Below, one piece after another: positions 10,860 to 19,452 of a stretch of 64,000 nt of DNA. Made by a program: the position numbers and the translations under genes. How positions within the stretch are numbered: position 1 is the first letter of the stretch; each line of letters opens with the position of its first letter. The DNA is from Iodidimonas nitroreducens (lineage in GTDB: Bacteria > Pseudomonadota > Alphaproteobacteria > Sphingomonadales > Rhodothalassiaceae), in assembly GCF_008579165.1 (NCBI RefSeq), contig NZ_BKCN01000009.1. One strand, written 5' to 3'. The notes under the pieces are model-generated. The model saw nothing but the letters and a program-made list of their open reading frames with translations, had not been told where the DNA came from and searched no databases.

Positions 10860-11852
10860 GGATGAGGGTGTACGATCCCGATCCCCGCCAAAAGGGTGCG
10901 GCTTTGCTCAGCGTTCTGGTGCTGGTGGCGTTATTATCGGCCATGGCGGTGGTGATGCTGGCGGATGGGCGCGCGGCCATAGAAAAGCTGGCTTTGCTGC
11001 GGCAATCCGATCAGGCCTTCTGGTATGCCTTGGGGGCCGAGGAACTGGCCGCAGCGGTGATCACCCAAAGCCATCGGATCAGCGGATCGCGATAGCCTTC
11101 AAAGCCCCTGGGCGCAGGGCGAACAGATCTTTCCCATCACTGGCGGGCTTATCAGGGGGAGGATCATCGATGGCGGGAATTGTTTTAATATCAATGGATT
11201 GGTCAGCGATATGGGGGGGCGGCTGGTGATCGACTCCCTAGCTGCCGAAGAATTGGCCCGGCTTTTGGATCACCTTGATGTGGATGAGGCACAGGCCGCC
11301 CGGCTGATCGCCCGCTTTGGCGATTGGATCGATAGCGATCAGCGCGTTTCCCCACGCGGGGCCGAGGATTTTGCCTATGGGGGGAAGAATATCGGCTATA
11401 GAACCGCCGATAGCCTGATGGTCGAGGGCATGGAAATGCGGGCTGTGGAGGGGATGGATGCGGGGCTTTATCAAACCCTGCGCGATTGGCTCTGTGTTTT
11501 GCCCATGGCCGGGCCATCGGTGATCAATATCAATACTTTGGGCCCCAGCCAATGGCCGCTGCTGGCGATGATTTTCGGGGATCGCTTCACCGAAAGCCAG
11601 CTTCGCGGGCTGATTCTTGATCGCCCCGAAGGCGGCTATCGCGGGCAGGGCAGCTTTTTGGCGCAGCCCCTGTTCGGATCGATGGTTATCCCCAGCGAGA
11701 TGCAGCAGCGCATCGGGGTAAAAACCCGATTTTTCGTGATCAGATCAACCATTTTACTGGATAGCCGCAGCCTTGTTATTCAAACGCTTTTTGAAAAGGC
11801 AGCCAATGGGCGGCTGACCCGCCATCGTCGGCAGATCGGACAGGATCTATGA
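10856..11852 (+). CDS. gspK: Minor pseudopilin GspK (frameshifted in this sequence)
   Basis: GspK caps the pseudopilus tip. The N-terminus has KGAALLSVLVLVALLSAMA, where the usual +5 Glu is replaced as is normal in GspK, followed by DQAFWYALGAEELA. The frame breaks near 11088-11092; adding one G at each of two G positions restores ...GSADSLQSPWAQGEQIFP. The later alpha-helical domain reads WIDSDQRVSPRGAED and VLPMAGPSVININTLGP, both GspK signatures. The repaired length is about 333 residues. Confidence 0.88.
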
Positions 11853-13146
11853 CCAGAACGCTTTTGATCCGCCTTCCCGCATTGCCGGATGATCCTTTGG
11901 ATTGGATCGTCTTGTCTGATGCGCCACTGTCCGAGAGTCTCGCAAACGAAGAACGGGCAAACGAAGATCTGGCAAAAGCGGCGGCCGCGGCAGATCGGAT
12001 CATCGCGCTGGTGCCGGGCAGTGATGTGGCCTCACGGTTCATGGCCTTGCCCCCGGCCCGGTTTTCGCAGATGCAAGCCGCAGCAGCCATCGCCCTTGAT
12101 GATGATCTGGCCCATGATCATGAACGGCTGCATGTGGCGCTGGCCCCCGCCGATCAGCCTCGATGGCGGGCGATGGGCCATCCCGGCGTTTGGTTCTGGC
12201 GCTTTCGGATCGGCTGATGGCGGGGTGGATCGCGCGCCTGCATGATTGCGGCGTGACCCCGCATCTGATGCTGCCTGATTATCTGGCGCTGGCATCGGGG
12301 CAATCGGAAAAAGAAGTGCAGATTTTTGCCGATGGTCAGATGATGATCGTCGCCTTGGGGCCCGATGATGGCTTTGCGATTGAAGCCGAGCATCTGATCC
12401 CGGTGTTAAAAACGCATTCCTGGCGGGCGGCGATGCTGGCCCATGGGGGCGGCGGCCATCTGCGTCTATATGTGGATGATCGGGCAGGCGAGCAGGCGGG
12501 TGCGGGGGCGAAACTGGCCCGGGATCTCGCCGATTTATTGCCGGATGCTTGGGAAATCGACCATGCGCCTACGCCGCCATCTTTGCTTGATCATCTGCGA
12601 AAACGCGGTGTTGAGGGGGCGGCGGCCAATTTATTGCAGGGGCCTTATCGGCGGGCTTCGGCCTTTCTGCCTGATATGCGGGCCTTGCGGCTTTTGGCGG
12701 GGCTTTTGGCGCTGGTATTTTTCGGCCATGGGCTGTGGCTTTATCTGGATGGCCAGCGCTATGCGGCGGAAGCCGATGCCGCTTTTGCGCGGGCCGAGGC
12801 GGTTTTTTCCCATGCCATGCCCGATCAGAAGCGGATCATCAATCCCCGGGCGCAATTGGATCAGGAACGCAGCCGCCTGATGGCGGCGGGGGGCGGGGCC
12901 GGTTTCCTGCGTCTTGCGGGTCTTTTGGTGGATGCCCTTGCCCAAAAGCCGGGCCTGCAATTGGTGATGATGCGCTATGATCATGAAAGCGAAAGCCTTC
13001 ATTGCGATCTGGTTTATCAGGGCTTTGATGATCTGGAAGCCTTGAAGGCCGCCATCGAGGCGGGCGGTGGGGTGCTCGAAGATGGCGGGGTGCGCCAATC
13101 GGGGGATCGGATCGAGGGCAGCGTGGTGATAAGGATGGCCTCATGA
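11849..13146 (+). CDS. gspL: Type II secretion protein GspL
   Basis: GspL is an inner-membrane protein whose cytoplasmic domain recruits GspE. The actin-like cytoplasmic domain includes AADRIIALVPGSDVASRFM and LVLALSDRLMAGWIARL. One membrane segment (LRLLAGLLALVFFGHGLWLYL) is followed by a periplasmic ferredoxin-like domain. One G is missing near 12179 (ATGGGCC should read ATGGGGCC), splitting the gene. An imperfect 15-bp repeat near 11944-11973 encodes ANEERANED. The repaired length is about 433 residues. Confidence 0.87.
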
Positions 13147-13643
13147 AAAGCTGGTGGATGGATTTGAGCGGTCGGGAACGCAGGCTTTTGCAGGGTGCGG
13201 CTTTGATTCTCCTGATCCTTGGGGGCTGGCAATTTATCCTGCGGCCTTTGCTGGATTATCGGGCCGAGCAGATGGCGGTGCGCCAAAGCGCTTTAACCAC
13301 TCTTGAGGAGATCGAAGGGCTGGCCGCCGATGTGCTGGCCTTGCGCGCCCGTCAAAAATCCATGGCCCCTTTGGCGGGCAAGGGCAATGCGACGGCGGAT
13401 CCGGTGCGCAGCATCATCAGCCGCACGGCCAGCGAAAAGGGCCTGTCGATGACCCGCCTGATGCCAGAAGAGGATGGCGGGGTTACGATCTGGTTCGATC
13501 AGATTTCATCGCCGCAGCTTTTTAGCTGGATTGCCGATTTGCAAACAGAACATGGGATCAGGGTGATGCGGGCCAGCCTGTCTGATAATCGCGAACAGGC
13601 AGGCATCCGGGCGCAGATCCGCCTGCAAAAAGGGGCGTTTTGA
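13143..13643 (+). CDS. gspM: Type II secretion protein GspM
   Basis: GspM is a bitopic inner-membrane protein that partners GspL. It opens with the GspM signature WMDLSGRERRLLQGAALILL, then a membrane helix ending FILRPLLDY, a coiled region and a periplasmic ferredoxin-like domain (ISSPQLFSWIADLQ). The length is 166 residues. It overlaps gspL by four bases and gspN by one. Confidence 0.9.
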   Translation: MKSWWMDLSGRERRLLQGAALILLILGGWQFILRPLLDYRAEQMAVRQSALTTLEEIEGLAADVLALRARQKSMAPLAGKGNATADPVRSIISRTASEKGLSMTRLMPEEDGGVTIWFDQISSPQLFSWIADLQTEHGIRVMRASLSDNREQAGIRAQIRLQKGAF

Positions 13644-14427
13644 TGAAAGGACGTTTGATCCTTTTGTTCGTGCTGGCCGCCTTGGTTTTATGGATCGCCA
13701 CGCTGCCCGCTTCGCTTGTTTGGCGGAGCTTTGGGGATCGGTTGATGGCCACCAATGGGGTGGGGGTGAGGCTGGTTGATGGCACGCTGTGTCGGGCACA
13801 TTGGATGGGCTGAGCCTTGATGGCCGCCTGCTGGGGGATTTTGGCTATCGCCTTGATGGCTGGGCTTTATGGCGGGGCAAGGCGGATATGGACTGGCAGC
13901 TTGCGGGCGGCGATCTGACGGGCCAGGGGCGCGCGGTGATGGGTCTGTTTGGGGGTGCTTTGGATATTGAGGGGGCGCTAGAGGGCGAGCTTGTCGGATT
14001 ACCCCTGCGCCTGCCGCTTTTGGGGCGGTTTACCGCTGACATTGATGATCTGCGGTTCGTGCCCGGGGAAGGCTGCCGCGCGGCTTCCGGCACATTATGG
14101 AGTGATGCCCTCAGCCGCAGCCAATCGCTGCTCGGCTGGGTGGGGCCTGAATTGGACGGACGCCTTTTATGCCGCGATAAGATTGTGCATTTGCCCCTTA
14201 GCGGGCAGGATGCACAGATCAGGATCGAGGCTTTGATGCGGATATTCCCCGATCAGCATTGGCAGGTGGATATGGTGGTTGAAATGCGTGACCAGGCGCC
14301 CGATGAAGCTTTGGCCGGGCTTTTGCCGATGCTCGGCTTTCGCGCCGATGGCCGCCGCTATCTCTTTCAGCAGGCAAGCCCCGGTGCCCCATTGGTGCCG
14401 CTTTCCCTTGGCAGAAAGGACGGCTGA
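13643..14427 (+). CDS. gspN: Type II secretion protein GspN (frameshifted in this sequence)
   Basis: GspN is an accessory envelope protein of some type II systems. The start ATG overlaps the gspM stop (TGATG). An N-terminal membrane anchor (LILLFVLAALVLWIATLPASLV) is followed by the family motif GTLWSG once a missing G near 13791 is restored. Repeated beta segments follow (LDGLSLDGRLLGDFGYRLDGWALWRGKADMD, in part). The repaired length is about 261 residues, as expected. Confidence 0.82.
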
Positions 14428-14993
14428 TGATTATGTGCCATTATATTGTTGGTCTTATGTTGCGGCTGGGGCGGGTGGTGTTTTTGTTGCTGGGGGCGGG
14501 GCTTTTATTGGCCGCCTGCACAACGGGTTCGCCATCCGCGCCTTTATCCCCCAGAGCATCAAACCCGGCAGCGTCTATCTGGGATGATGAGGGCCTGCAC
14601 AGAATCGGGCGGCTGCCCTCCCAAGACCTGCCGGCGGGCACCTGCGGGCTGTTTCTCTTTTCCAAAACCCCCGAACCGGCGCTGGTTTTTTATGAAAATT
14701 CCGCATCCGCCGCAGCCTTGATGCGCATCGATGGGGCGCTGATGACAATCCCCCGGATTGCGGCCGAGGGGGATGTGGAAGCCGGATATTTTACCCGTCA
14801 GATTTTTGCCACGGCGGATGGCGCTTTGCGGCTTCAACTGAGCTTTGAAACTGAGATCAGCGAGCAGATCATCGGTGGTGCGCTGGTCCCTAAAGGCACG
14901 CTGCGCCTGAGCGGCCTCGATGGCTGGGACCAGATGCGGCCGGTGGGCGGGTTGATCGCTTGCCGACAGGCGGATGCGCCTGCTAAGAACTGA
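14427..14993 (+). CDS. Predicted lipoprotein encoded at the end of the gsp operon
   Basis: This is a 188-residue protein with a long signal sequence and a convincing lipobox (LLLAAC, Cys about residue 31), so it should be lipid-anchored in the envelope. The mature part contains AGTCGLFLFSKTPEPALVFY and pairs of beta-like segments; I do not recognise a family. Its ATG overlaps the gspN stop, which ties it to the secretion operon. It could be a pilotin-like or cargo protein, but the sequence does not decide this. Confidence 0.75.
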   Translation: MIMCHYIVGLMLRLGRVVFLLLGAGLLLAACTTGSPSAPLSPRASNPAASIWDDEGLHRIGRLPSQDLPAGTCGLFLFSKTPEPALVFYENSASAAALMRIDGALMTIPRIAAEGDVEAGYFTRQIFATADGALRLQLSFETEISEQIIGGALVPKGTLRLSGLDGWDQMRPVGGLIACRQADAPAKN

Positions 14994-15048
14994 AGCCATG
15001 CATGAAAGGCGGTTGTCTTTCAATGAAAGTGAATAATGCAAGGATTTT

Positions 15049-15603
15049 ATGATGCGCCTCAAAATGGGATTCGCCCTTCTTTTTTGCCTGTTTGCGATGC
15101 CATTGGCGGCGCAGGATCTGGAAACATCATCGGCAACGCGGTTCATTGAAAGCCTGCCAGAGGTGATCCGTTTGGGTGAAGATTTACAGGAAAGCGGCTT
15201 GGCTGAAGGTTTTCAAAATGCCCTGAAGCCCAGCGCCGAGCATGGCTTTTCCCCCTATCAGCGGGGCACGGATTGGATGAAGACGGCCGCCCCCGAAAGC
15301 TACCAGAAAATGAAGGATGTGGCCGCCGATCATGGTTTTTCCGATGTGGATGAATGGGCCAAAGTTGGCGATCAGGTGATGGGCGCTTTCATGGCCATGG
15401 AAATGCAAAATATTCCCGATGAAAGCCGGGCCATGGCCGAACAGATGACCCCGGACATGCTGGCGCAGATGCCCCAAGCGGTGCGCGAACAGATCGAAGG
15501 CATGAAGATCATGCTGGCAGCGATCAAGGATGTCCCGGAACAAAATATCGAAACGGTGCGGCCCTTAGTGCCGGATCTGAAGGCGGTTCTGGGCGGGCAA
15601 TAA
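15049..15603 (+). CDS. Small exported helical protein, unknown function
   Basis: This 184-residue protein has a clear signal peptide (MMRLKMGFALLFCLFAMPLA, then AQD) and a mostly helical, Met- and Gln-rich mature part with repeated acidic segments (AMAEQMTPDMLAQMPQAV). AAGGA lies five bases before the ATG. It sits 55 bp after the lipoprotein gene and may be the last gene of the same transcript. I recognise no family, catalytic motif or Cys pair. Confidence 0.75.
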   Translation: MMRLKMGFALLFCLFAMPLAAQDLETSSATRFIESLPEVIRLGEDLQESGLAEGFQNALKPSAEHGFSPYQRGTDWMKTAAPESYQKMKDVAADHGFSDVDEWAKVGDQVMGAFMAMEMQNIPDESRAMAEQMTPDMLAQMPQAVREQIEGMKIMLAAIKDVPEQNIETVRPLVPDLKAVLGGQ

Positions 15604-15636
15604 GCCAAAACATGATGGCGAGGGATGAAGCGGAGC

Positions 15637-15662
15637 AGGGCGCGACAATAGACCGCCCTTTT
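15637..15662 (+). terminator. Possible weak rho-independent terminator
   Basis: A six-base stem AGGGCG/CGCCCT with an 11-base loop is followed by a short T run (TTTTC). It lies 35 bp after the exported helical protein and before the cytochrome gene. The stem is short, so the call is tentative. Confidence 0.4.
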
Positions 15663-15792
15663 CGATCTCCTCATTCATGCCATATCTGTTTTATAGGCTA
15701 TGATAAACGGTCTTTCATGTCCGGTAAGATCATTGGCCGGGATCATGGCTCATGTGTTGTAAAGACCAGGCAGCTATAAAAGGAGAGTGGAT

Positions 15793-16206
15793 GTGCCAAG
15801 GATGCGTTTATTATCGGCGATCTTAGCGGTTTTAGGTTTTGGGGCTTTGGGCGCGGGCGTTTCTGCCTTGCCTGTGATGGCTCAGGAAGCAGGCAATGCC
15901 GATGAGGGGGCGAAGATTTTCCGCCGCTGCCAGGCTTGCCATACGGTCACCGAAGGCCAGCATCGCGTGGGCCCCTCGCTCTATGGCGTGGTGGGCCGTC
16001 AATCGGCTACGGCTGAGGGCTTTCCCCGCTATTCCGATGCCATGAAAGCATCCGATATCACATGGACGGAGGAAAACATCTCGAAATATCTGGAAAATCC
16101 GCGGGCGTTTATTCCCGGGAATATCATGGCCTTTCCCGGTCTGCGGAAGGAACAGGATCGCTTGGATGTCATAGCTTTTTTAGAGCGTGCCGCCGAAGCG
16201 GAGTAA
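15793..16206 (+). CDS. Periplasmic class I cytochrome c
   Basis: This is a small soluble electron carrier of the c2/c550 type. It has a signal peptide (cleavage near VMAQEA), one heme site CQACH, the typical HRVGPSLYGVVGR segment and a C-terminal axial Met in the segment PGNIMAFPGL. The length is about 137 residues. AGGAG at 15781-15785 best supports the GTG at 15793; GTG 15787 and ATG 15802 are alternatives that change only the signal peptide. Its partners in the respiratory chain are not visible here. Confidence 0.92.
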   Translation: MPRMRLLSAILAVLGFGALGAGVSALPVMAQEAGNADEGAKIFRRCQACHTVTEGQHRVGPSLYGVVGRQSATAEGFPRYSDAMKASDITWTEENISKYLENPRAFIPGNIMAFPGLRKEQDRLDVIAFLERAAEAE

Positions 16207-16297
16207 GCGACCGGATTAAGCGGCCGGCCTATGCTTTGGCCGCGAGCCGTCTTCTGACTGTGTGAAAAAATCCTACATGTGTCCAAGCTTTTGAGGG

Positions 16298-16343
16298 CCC
16301 AAAGATCACCGCCATCTGGCGCGCCGGTCTTTGGGTCTTTTTC
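16298..16343 (+). terminator. Rho-independent terminator after the cytochrome c gene
   Basis: An eight-base stem CCCAAAGA/TCTTTGGG encloses a GC-rich loop and is followed by TCTTTTTC. It lies about 90 bp downstream of the cytochrome stop. Confidence 0.7.
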
Positions 16344-16580
16344 ATTTTGACTAAAAATTGCTTATTTACAATAACTTGCAAATTTAACCCTTATAAAGCG
16401 CAGAATGCTGAAAAGGGGTATGTGCCAGCTTGACTAAAGATATTTAATATCATAAGTCATATAAATAAACGGGTGAAAAGGATTGCCCGTTCGATCAGGG
16501 CCCGGATGCGTCTGTGCAAGAAAAAGCACAATAAAAACAAGCACCCGTGCCCATTTGGATTTTTTGGGAGGGAGAATGAG
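16344..16580 (+). promoter_or_regulatory. AT-rich leader upstream of the TonB receptor gene
   Basis: This 237-bp stretch is much more AT-rich than its surroundings and holds no credible gene. It contains a -35-like TTGACT at 16430-16435, a near-palindrome GATATTTAATATC just downstream (about 16439-16451), and a purine-rich ribosome site (GGGAGGGAG) about seven bases before ATG 16581. The promoter assignment is an inference; no well-spaced -10 stands out. Confidence 0.4.
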
Positions 16581-19361
16581 ATGACACATAAGGCCCCGGA
16601 TGCGCCCTGTTCCCGGCGTTTCTTCACATCCATGACCAGCCGTTTTGCGCTGTTGTCTATGCTGGCTTCGGCCCCGGTGCTGGCGCAGGACGCGGGCACA
16701 TCAGGCGAAGATGAACCTTTTGAAATCGATGAGATCGTCGTTACCGGGATTCGCGGCAGCTTGAACCGGGCGATGGATATCAAGCGCAATTCTGATCGGA
16801 TCGTTGATTCCATTTCATCAGAAAATCTTGGCAAATTCCCGGATTCGAATGTGGCCGAATCCCTTCAGCGGATTTCCGGGGTTTCCATTGATCGGTCCGG
16901 CGGCGAAGGCCAGTTCGTCACCGTGCGCGGCTTTGGGCCGTCGTTCAATACGGTGCTGGTGAATGGCCGCACCTTTGCCACCGAAAATCAGGGGCGGGAA
17001 TTCAGCTTTGATCTTTTGGCCGCCGATCTGATCACCGGCGCCGATGTTTATAAAAGCTCGGTCGCCACCACCCAAACCGGGGCTTTGGGGGCTACCATCA
17101 ATGTGAAAACGGCCCGGCCCCTTGATATTGGCGGCTTCAAATTCGTGGCCAGCGCCAAGGGCATGTATGAAGAGCTGTCGGAAAGGGTGCAGCCTCAGGG
17201 TTTTGCCTTTATCAGCGATACCTTCATGGATGATCGTCTGGGCCTTTTGCTTTCGGTTTCCCATCAATCGCGCGATGCCCAGATCGATTCTGTGGAAACC
17301 CGTGGCTTCAATCCCAATAGCAGCCTGCCACAGGCCGGGCTTGAAGGGGTGTTTGTGCCGCAAAATTTCGATCAGATCACCAATTTTGAAAATCGGGATC
17401 GCACCGGGGTCACCGGGGTGATCGAATATAAGGCAACAGACCGGCTGCATTTCACGGTGGATGCCCTGTGGAATCGCTTCAAGGTGAAAAGCAATGCGGC
17501 CTCTATCGGCCATTGGTTCACCGCCGATCAGATTTTGGATGCCGAGATTGACAGCAATCGCACGGTCACCAATCTCACGCATTCTGAAAATGGGGCCACT
17601 GATTTCATCAGCCGCACCTTTAATCGGCCCACTAAGATCAAGGCCCTTGGCTTCAATGCCGATTGGCAGCTCAATGATATGATCAATCTGGTGTTTGATA
17701 GTTCATGGTCGCGCGCCACTTCCAATAATGGCGGCAATGATAGCTTTGCGGTGATCGGCTTTAATAATGGTGTCAGCTTCAGCAATGATGGCACAACCGA
17801 TCTGCCTTCGGTGACCGGCCTGCCCGCCAATCTGCAGGATCCATCCATTGGCCGGGCCCATATCGCCATTCGCGAGGGATGGGATGTGACCGATGAGATT
17901 TTTGAAAACCGCCTCGATAGTGCATGGGAAGTGGATGGCGAGCATCTCAAGCGATTGAAGATCGGTGCCTATTATGCGGATCGCACCAAAACCAACGAGC
18001 TTGTGCGGACCGATCCCAATACCCTGTGCCTGTTTTGCGGCTATTTCGTGGATGTGCCGGATTCGATCCTTCGGCCTTTTGAAAATAGCGGCTTTCTGGC
18101 CGGATTTTCTGGCGATATTCCCCGCGCGTTTCAAACCTTCGATCCTGATGATCTTTTTGCCTTCCTCGAATCTCCCGAAGCCGCCACAGCCCGGGATACG
18201 CTGTTGAATCTGGCGCCCGGCACCACCGCATCCCTGATCGGACCCAATGGATTTTCCGCACAGGTGCAGCCCGATAGCTTTCGGGTGAATGAAATCGTCG
18301 CCGATGCCTATATCGAAGCGGATATCGAGGGCGAAGTGGGTGGCCTGCCATGGTTTGTGAATTTGGGCGCGCGCTATACCCACACCAATCTCACTGCAAC
18401 CGGTTCGCAGCTCACTTTGAATGATCTGCGCACGGTTTTTGGCGATGAAACAATTTTCCAAGGCGTGTTTGCGGGCGGGGTGGAAACGGTTCGGCAGTCC
18501 AATTCCTATGATAAATTCCTGCCCAGCCTGAATGCCAAGATCGAATTCACCGACGAGATCATCGGGCGCTTTGCGGCTTCGAAAACCGTGACCCGGCCGC
18601 AATTGACCGATCTCGCCCCCCGGGTGAATTTCGATGTGCTGCGCCCGGGCAATCTGATTGCCAGCGGCGGCAATCCCGATCTGAAGCCCTTTACATCGGA
18701 TAATTTCGATCTGTCTTTTGAATATTATTATGCGCCGGGCGGCTATTTCACCGTTGCCCTGTATTATAAGCAGATCGACGATTTCATCGTCTCGACTTTG
18801 GCGGTGGAAGATTTCCCGGTGGATAATGCCGATAATATCTTCCCCGGTGGCCTGGCTCCGTTCAATGTGCGGCGGCCACGCAATTTTGAAAGCGCGAATG
18901 TGCGCGGTGTTGAAATTGCCTTCCAGCATCTGTTCGATTATCTGCCCGGTGTGCTGAGCGGCTTTGGGGTGACGGCGAACGCCACGTTTGTTGCCAGCAA
19001 TGCCGATGTGGATCAGGGCAGTATCAACCAGACCTTTGCCCTTGAAGGGCTAGGCAATTCGCAGAATTTCATTCTGTTCTATGATAAGGGCGGCTTTGAA
19101 AGCCGGATTGCCTATAATCGCCGGGGCGAATTCCTCCAAACCGTTTCCAATCCGGTGGGGGGTGATCCGATTTTCGTCAAAACCTTCGATCAGATCGATG
19201 CCCGGGCAAGCTTTGCCATCACGCCCAATGTTTCGGTTTTTGTGGAAGGCATCAATATCACCAATGAAAAAGTGTTCAAAACCGGACGTTTTGACAATCA
19301 GCTTTTGCAGGTGGTGAATACCGGTGCGCGCTATGCCTTTGGGGTGCGTACGGAATTCTGA
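16581..19361 (+). CDS. TonB-dependent receptor, Caulobacter/Xanthomonas type
   Basis: This is a large outer-membrane receptor of about 926 residues. After a signal peptide (near VLAQDA) it has a TonB box (IDEIVVTGIR) and the hallmark of the TIGR01782-type receptors (SLNRAMDIKRNSDRIVDSIS, then GKFPDSNVAESLQRISGVSI). A plug and a full barrel follow, ending in Phe. Members of this group often import oligosaccharides. It is unbroken in this sequence and is followed by a strong terminator. It converges with the GH36 alpha-galactosidase, so a galactoside ligand is plausible but inferred only from position. Confidence 0.93.
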   Translation: MTHKAPDAPCSRRFFTSMTSRFALLSMLASAPVLAQDAGTSGEDEPFEIDEIVVTGIRGSLNRAMDIKRNSDRIVDSISSENLGKFPDSNVAESLQRISGVSIDRSGGEGQFVTVRGFGPSFNTVLVNGRTFATENQGREFSFDLLAADLITGADVYKSSVATTQTGALGATINVKTARPLDIGGFKFVASAKGMYEELSERVQPQGFAFISDTFMDDRLGLLLSVSHQSRDAQIDSVETRGFNPNSSLPQAGLEGVFVPQNFDQITNFENRDRTGVTGVIEYKATDRLHFTVDALWNRFKVKSNAASIGHWFTADQILDAEIDSNRTVTNLTHSENGATDFISRTFNRPTKIKALGFNADWQLNDMINLVFDSSWSRATSNNGGNDSFAVIGFNNGVSFSNDGTTDLPSVTGLPANLQDPSIGRAHIAIREGWDVTDEIFENRLDSAWEVDGEHLKRLKIGAYYADRTKTNELVRTDPNTLCLFCGYFVDVPDSILRPFENSGFLAGFSGDIPRAFQTFDPDDLFAFLESPEAATARDTLLNLAPGTTASLIGPNGFSAQVQPDSFRVNEIVADAYIEADIEGEVGGLPWFVNLGARYTHTNLTATGSQLTLNDLRTVFGDETIFQGVFAGGVETVRQSNSYDKFLPSLNAKIEFTDEIIGRFAASKTVTRPQLTDLAPRVNFDVLRPGNLIASGGNPDLKPFTSDNFDLSFEYYYAPGGYFTVALYYKQIDDFIVSTLAVEDFPVDNADNIFPGGLAPFNVRRPRNFESANVRGVEIAFQHLFDYLPGVLSGFGVTANATFVASNADVDQGSINQTFALEGLGNSQNFILFYDKGGFESRIAYNRRGEFLQTVSNPVGGDPIFVKTFDQIDARASFAITPNVSVFVEGINITNEKVFKTGRFDNQLLQVVNTGARYAFGVRTEF

Positions 19362-19395
19362 CCCTGAGGGATGGGGTTGTTCCCATCCCTGATTG

Positions 19396-19428
19396 AACCG
19401 GCCGGGGCCCACCCCGGTCGGTTTTTTT
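19396..19428 (+). terminator. Strong rho-independent terminator
   Basis: A 12-base stem AACCGGCCGGGG/CCCCGGTCGGTT with a four-base loop is followed by a run of seven T. A second hairpin (GGGATGG...CCCATCCC) lies just before it. It ends the receptor transcript and separates it from the convergent glycosidase gene. Confidence 0.87.
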
Positions 19429-19452
19429 ATCAGGGGGCGGCCCAAATGGGCT

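Noticed and set aside
11944..11973. Imperfect 15-bp repeat in gspL
   Set aside because: It has only two diverged copies in a low-complexity Ala/Glu/Asn stretch of the cytoplasmic domain; nothing suggests function.
17703..18929. Long open frame (408 codons) on the - strand opposite the second TonB receptor
   Set aside because: The + strand encodes a full, uninterrupted receptor with clear motifs; the antisense frame has no recognisable domain and reflects codon bias.
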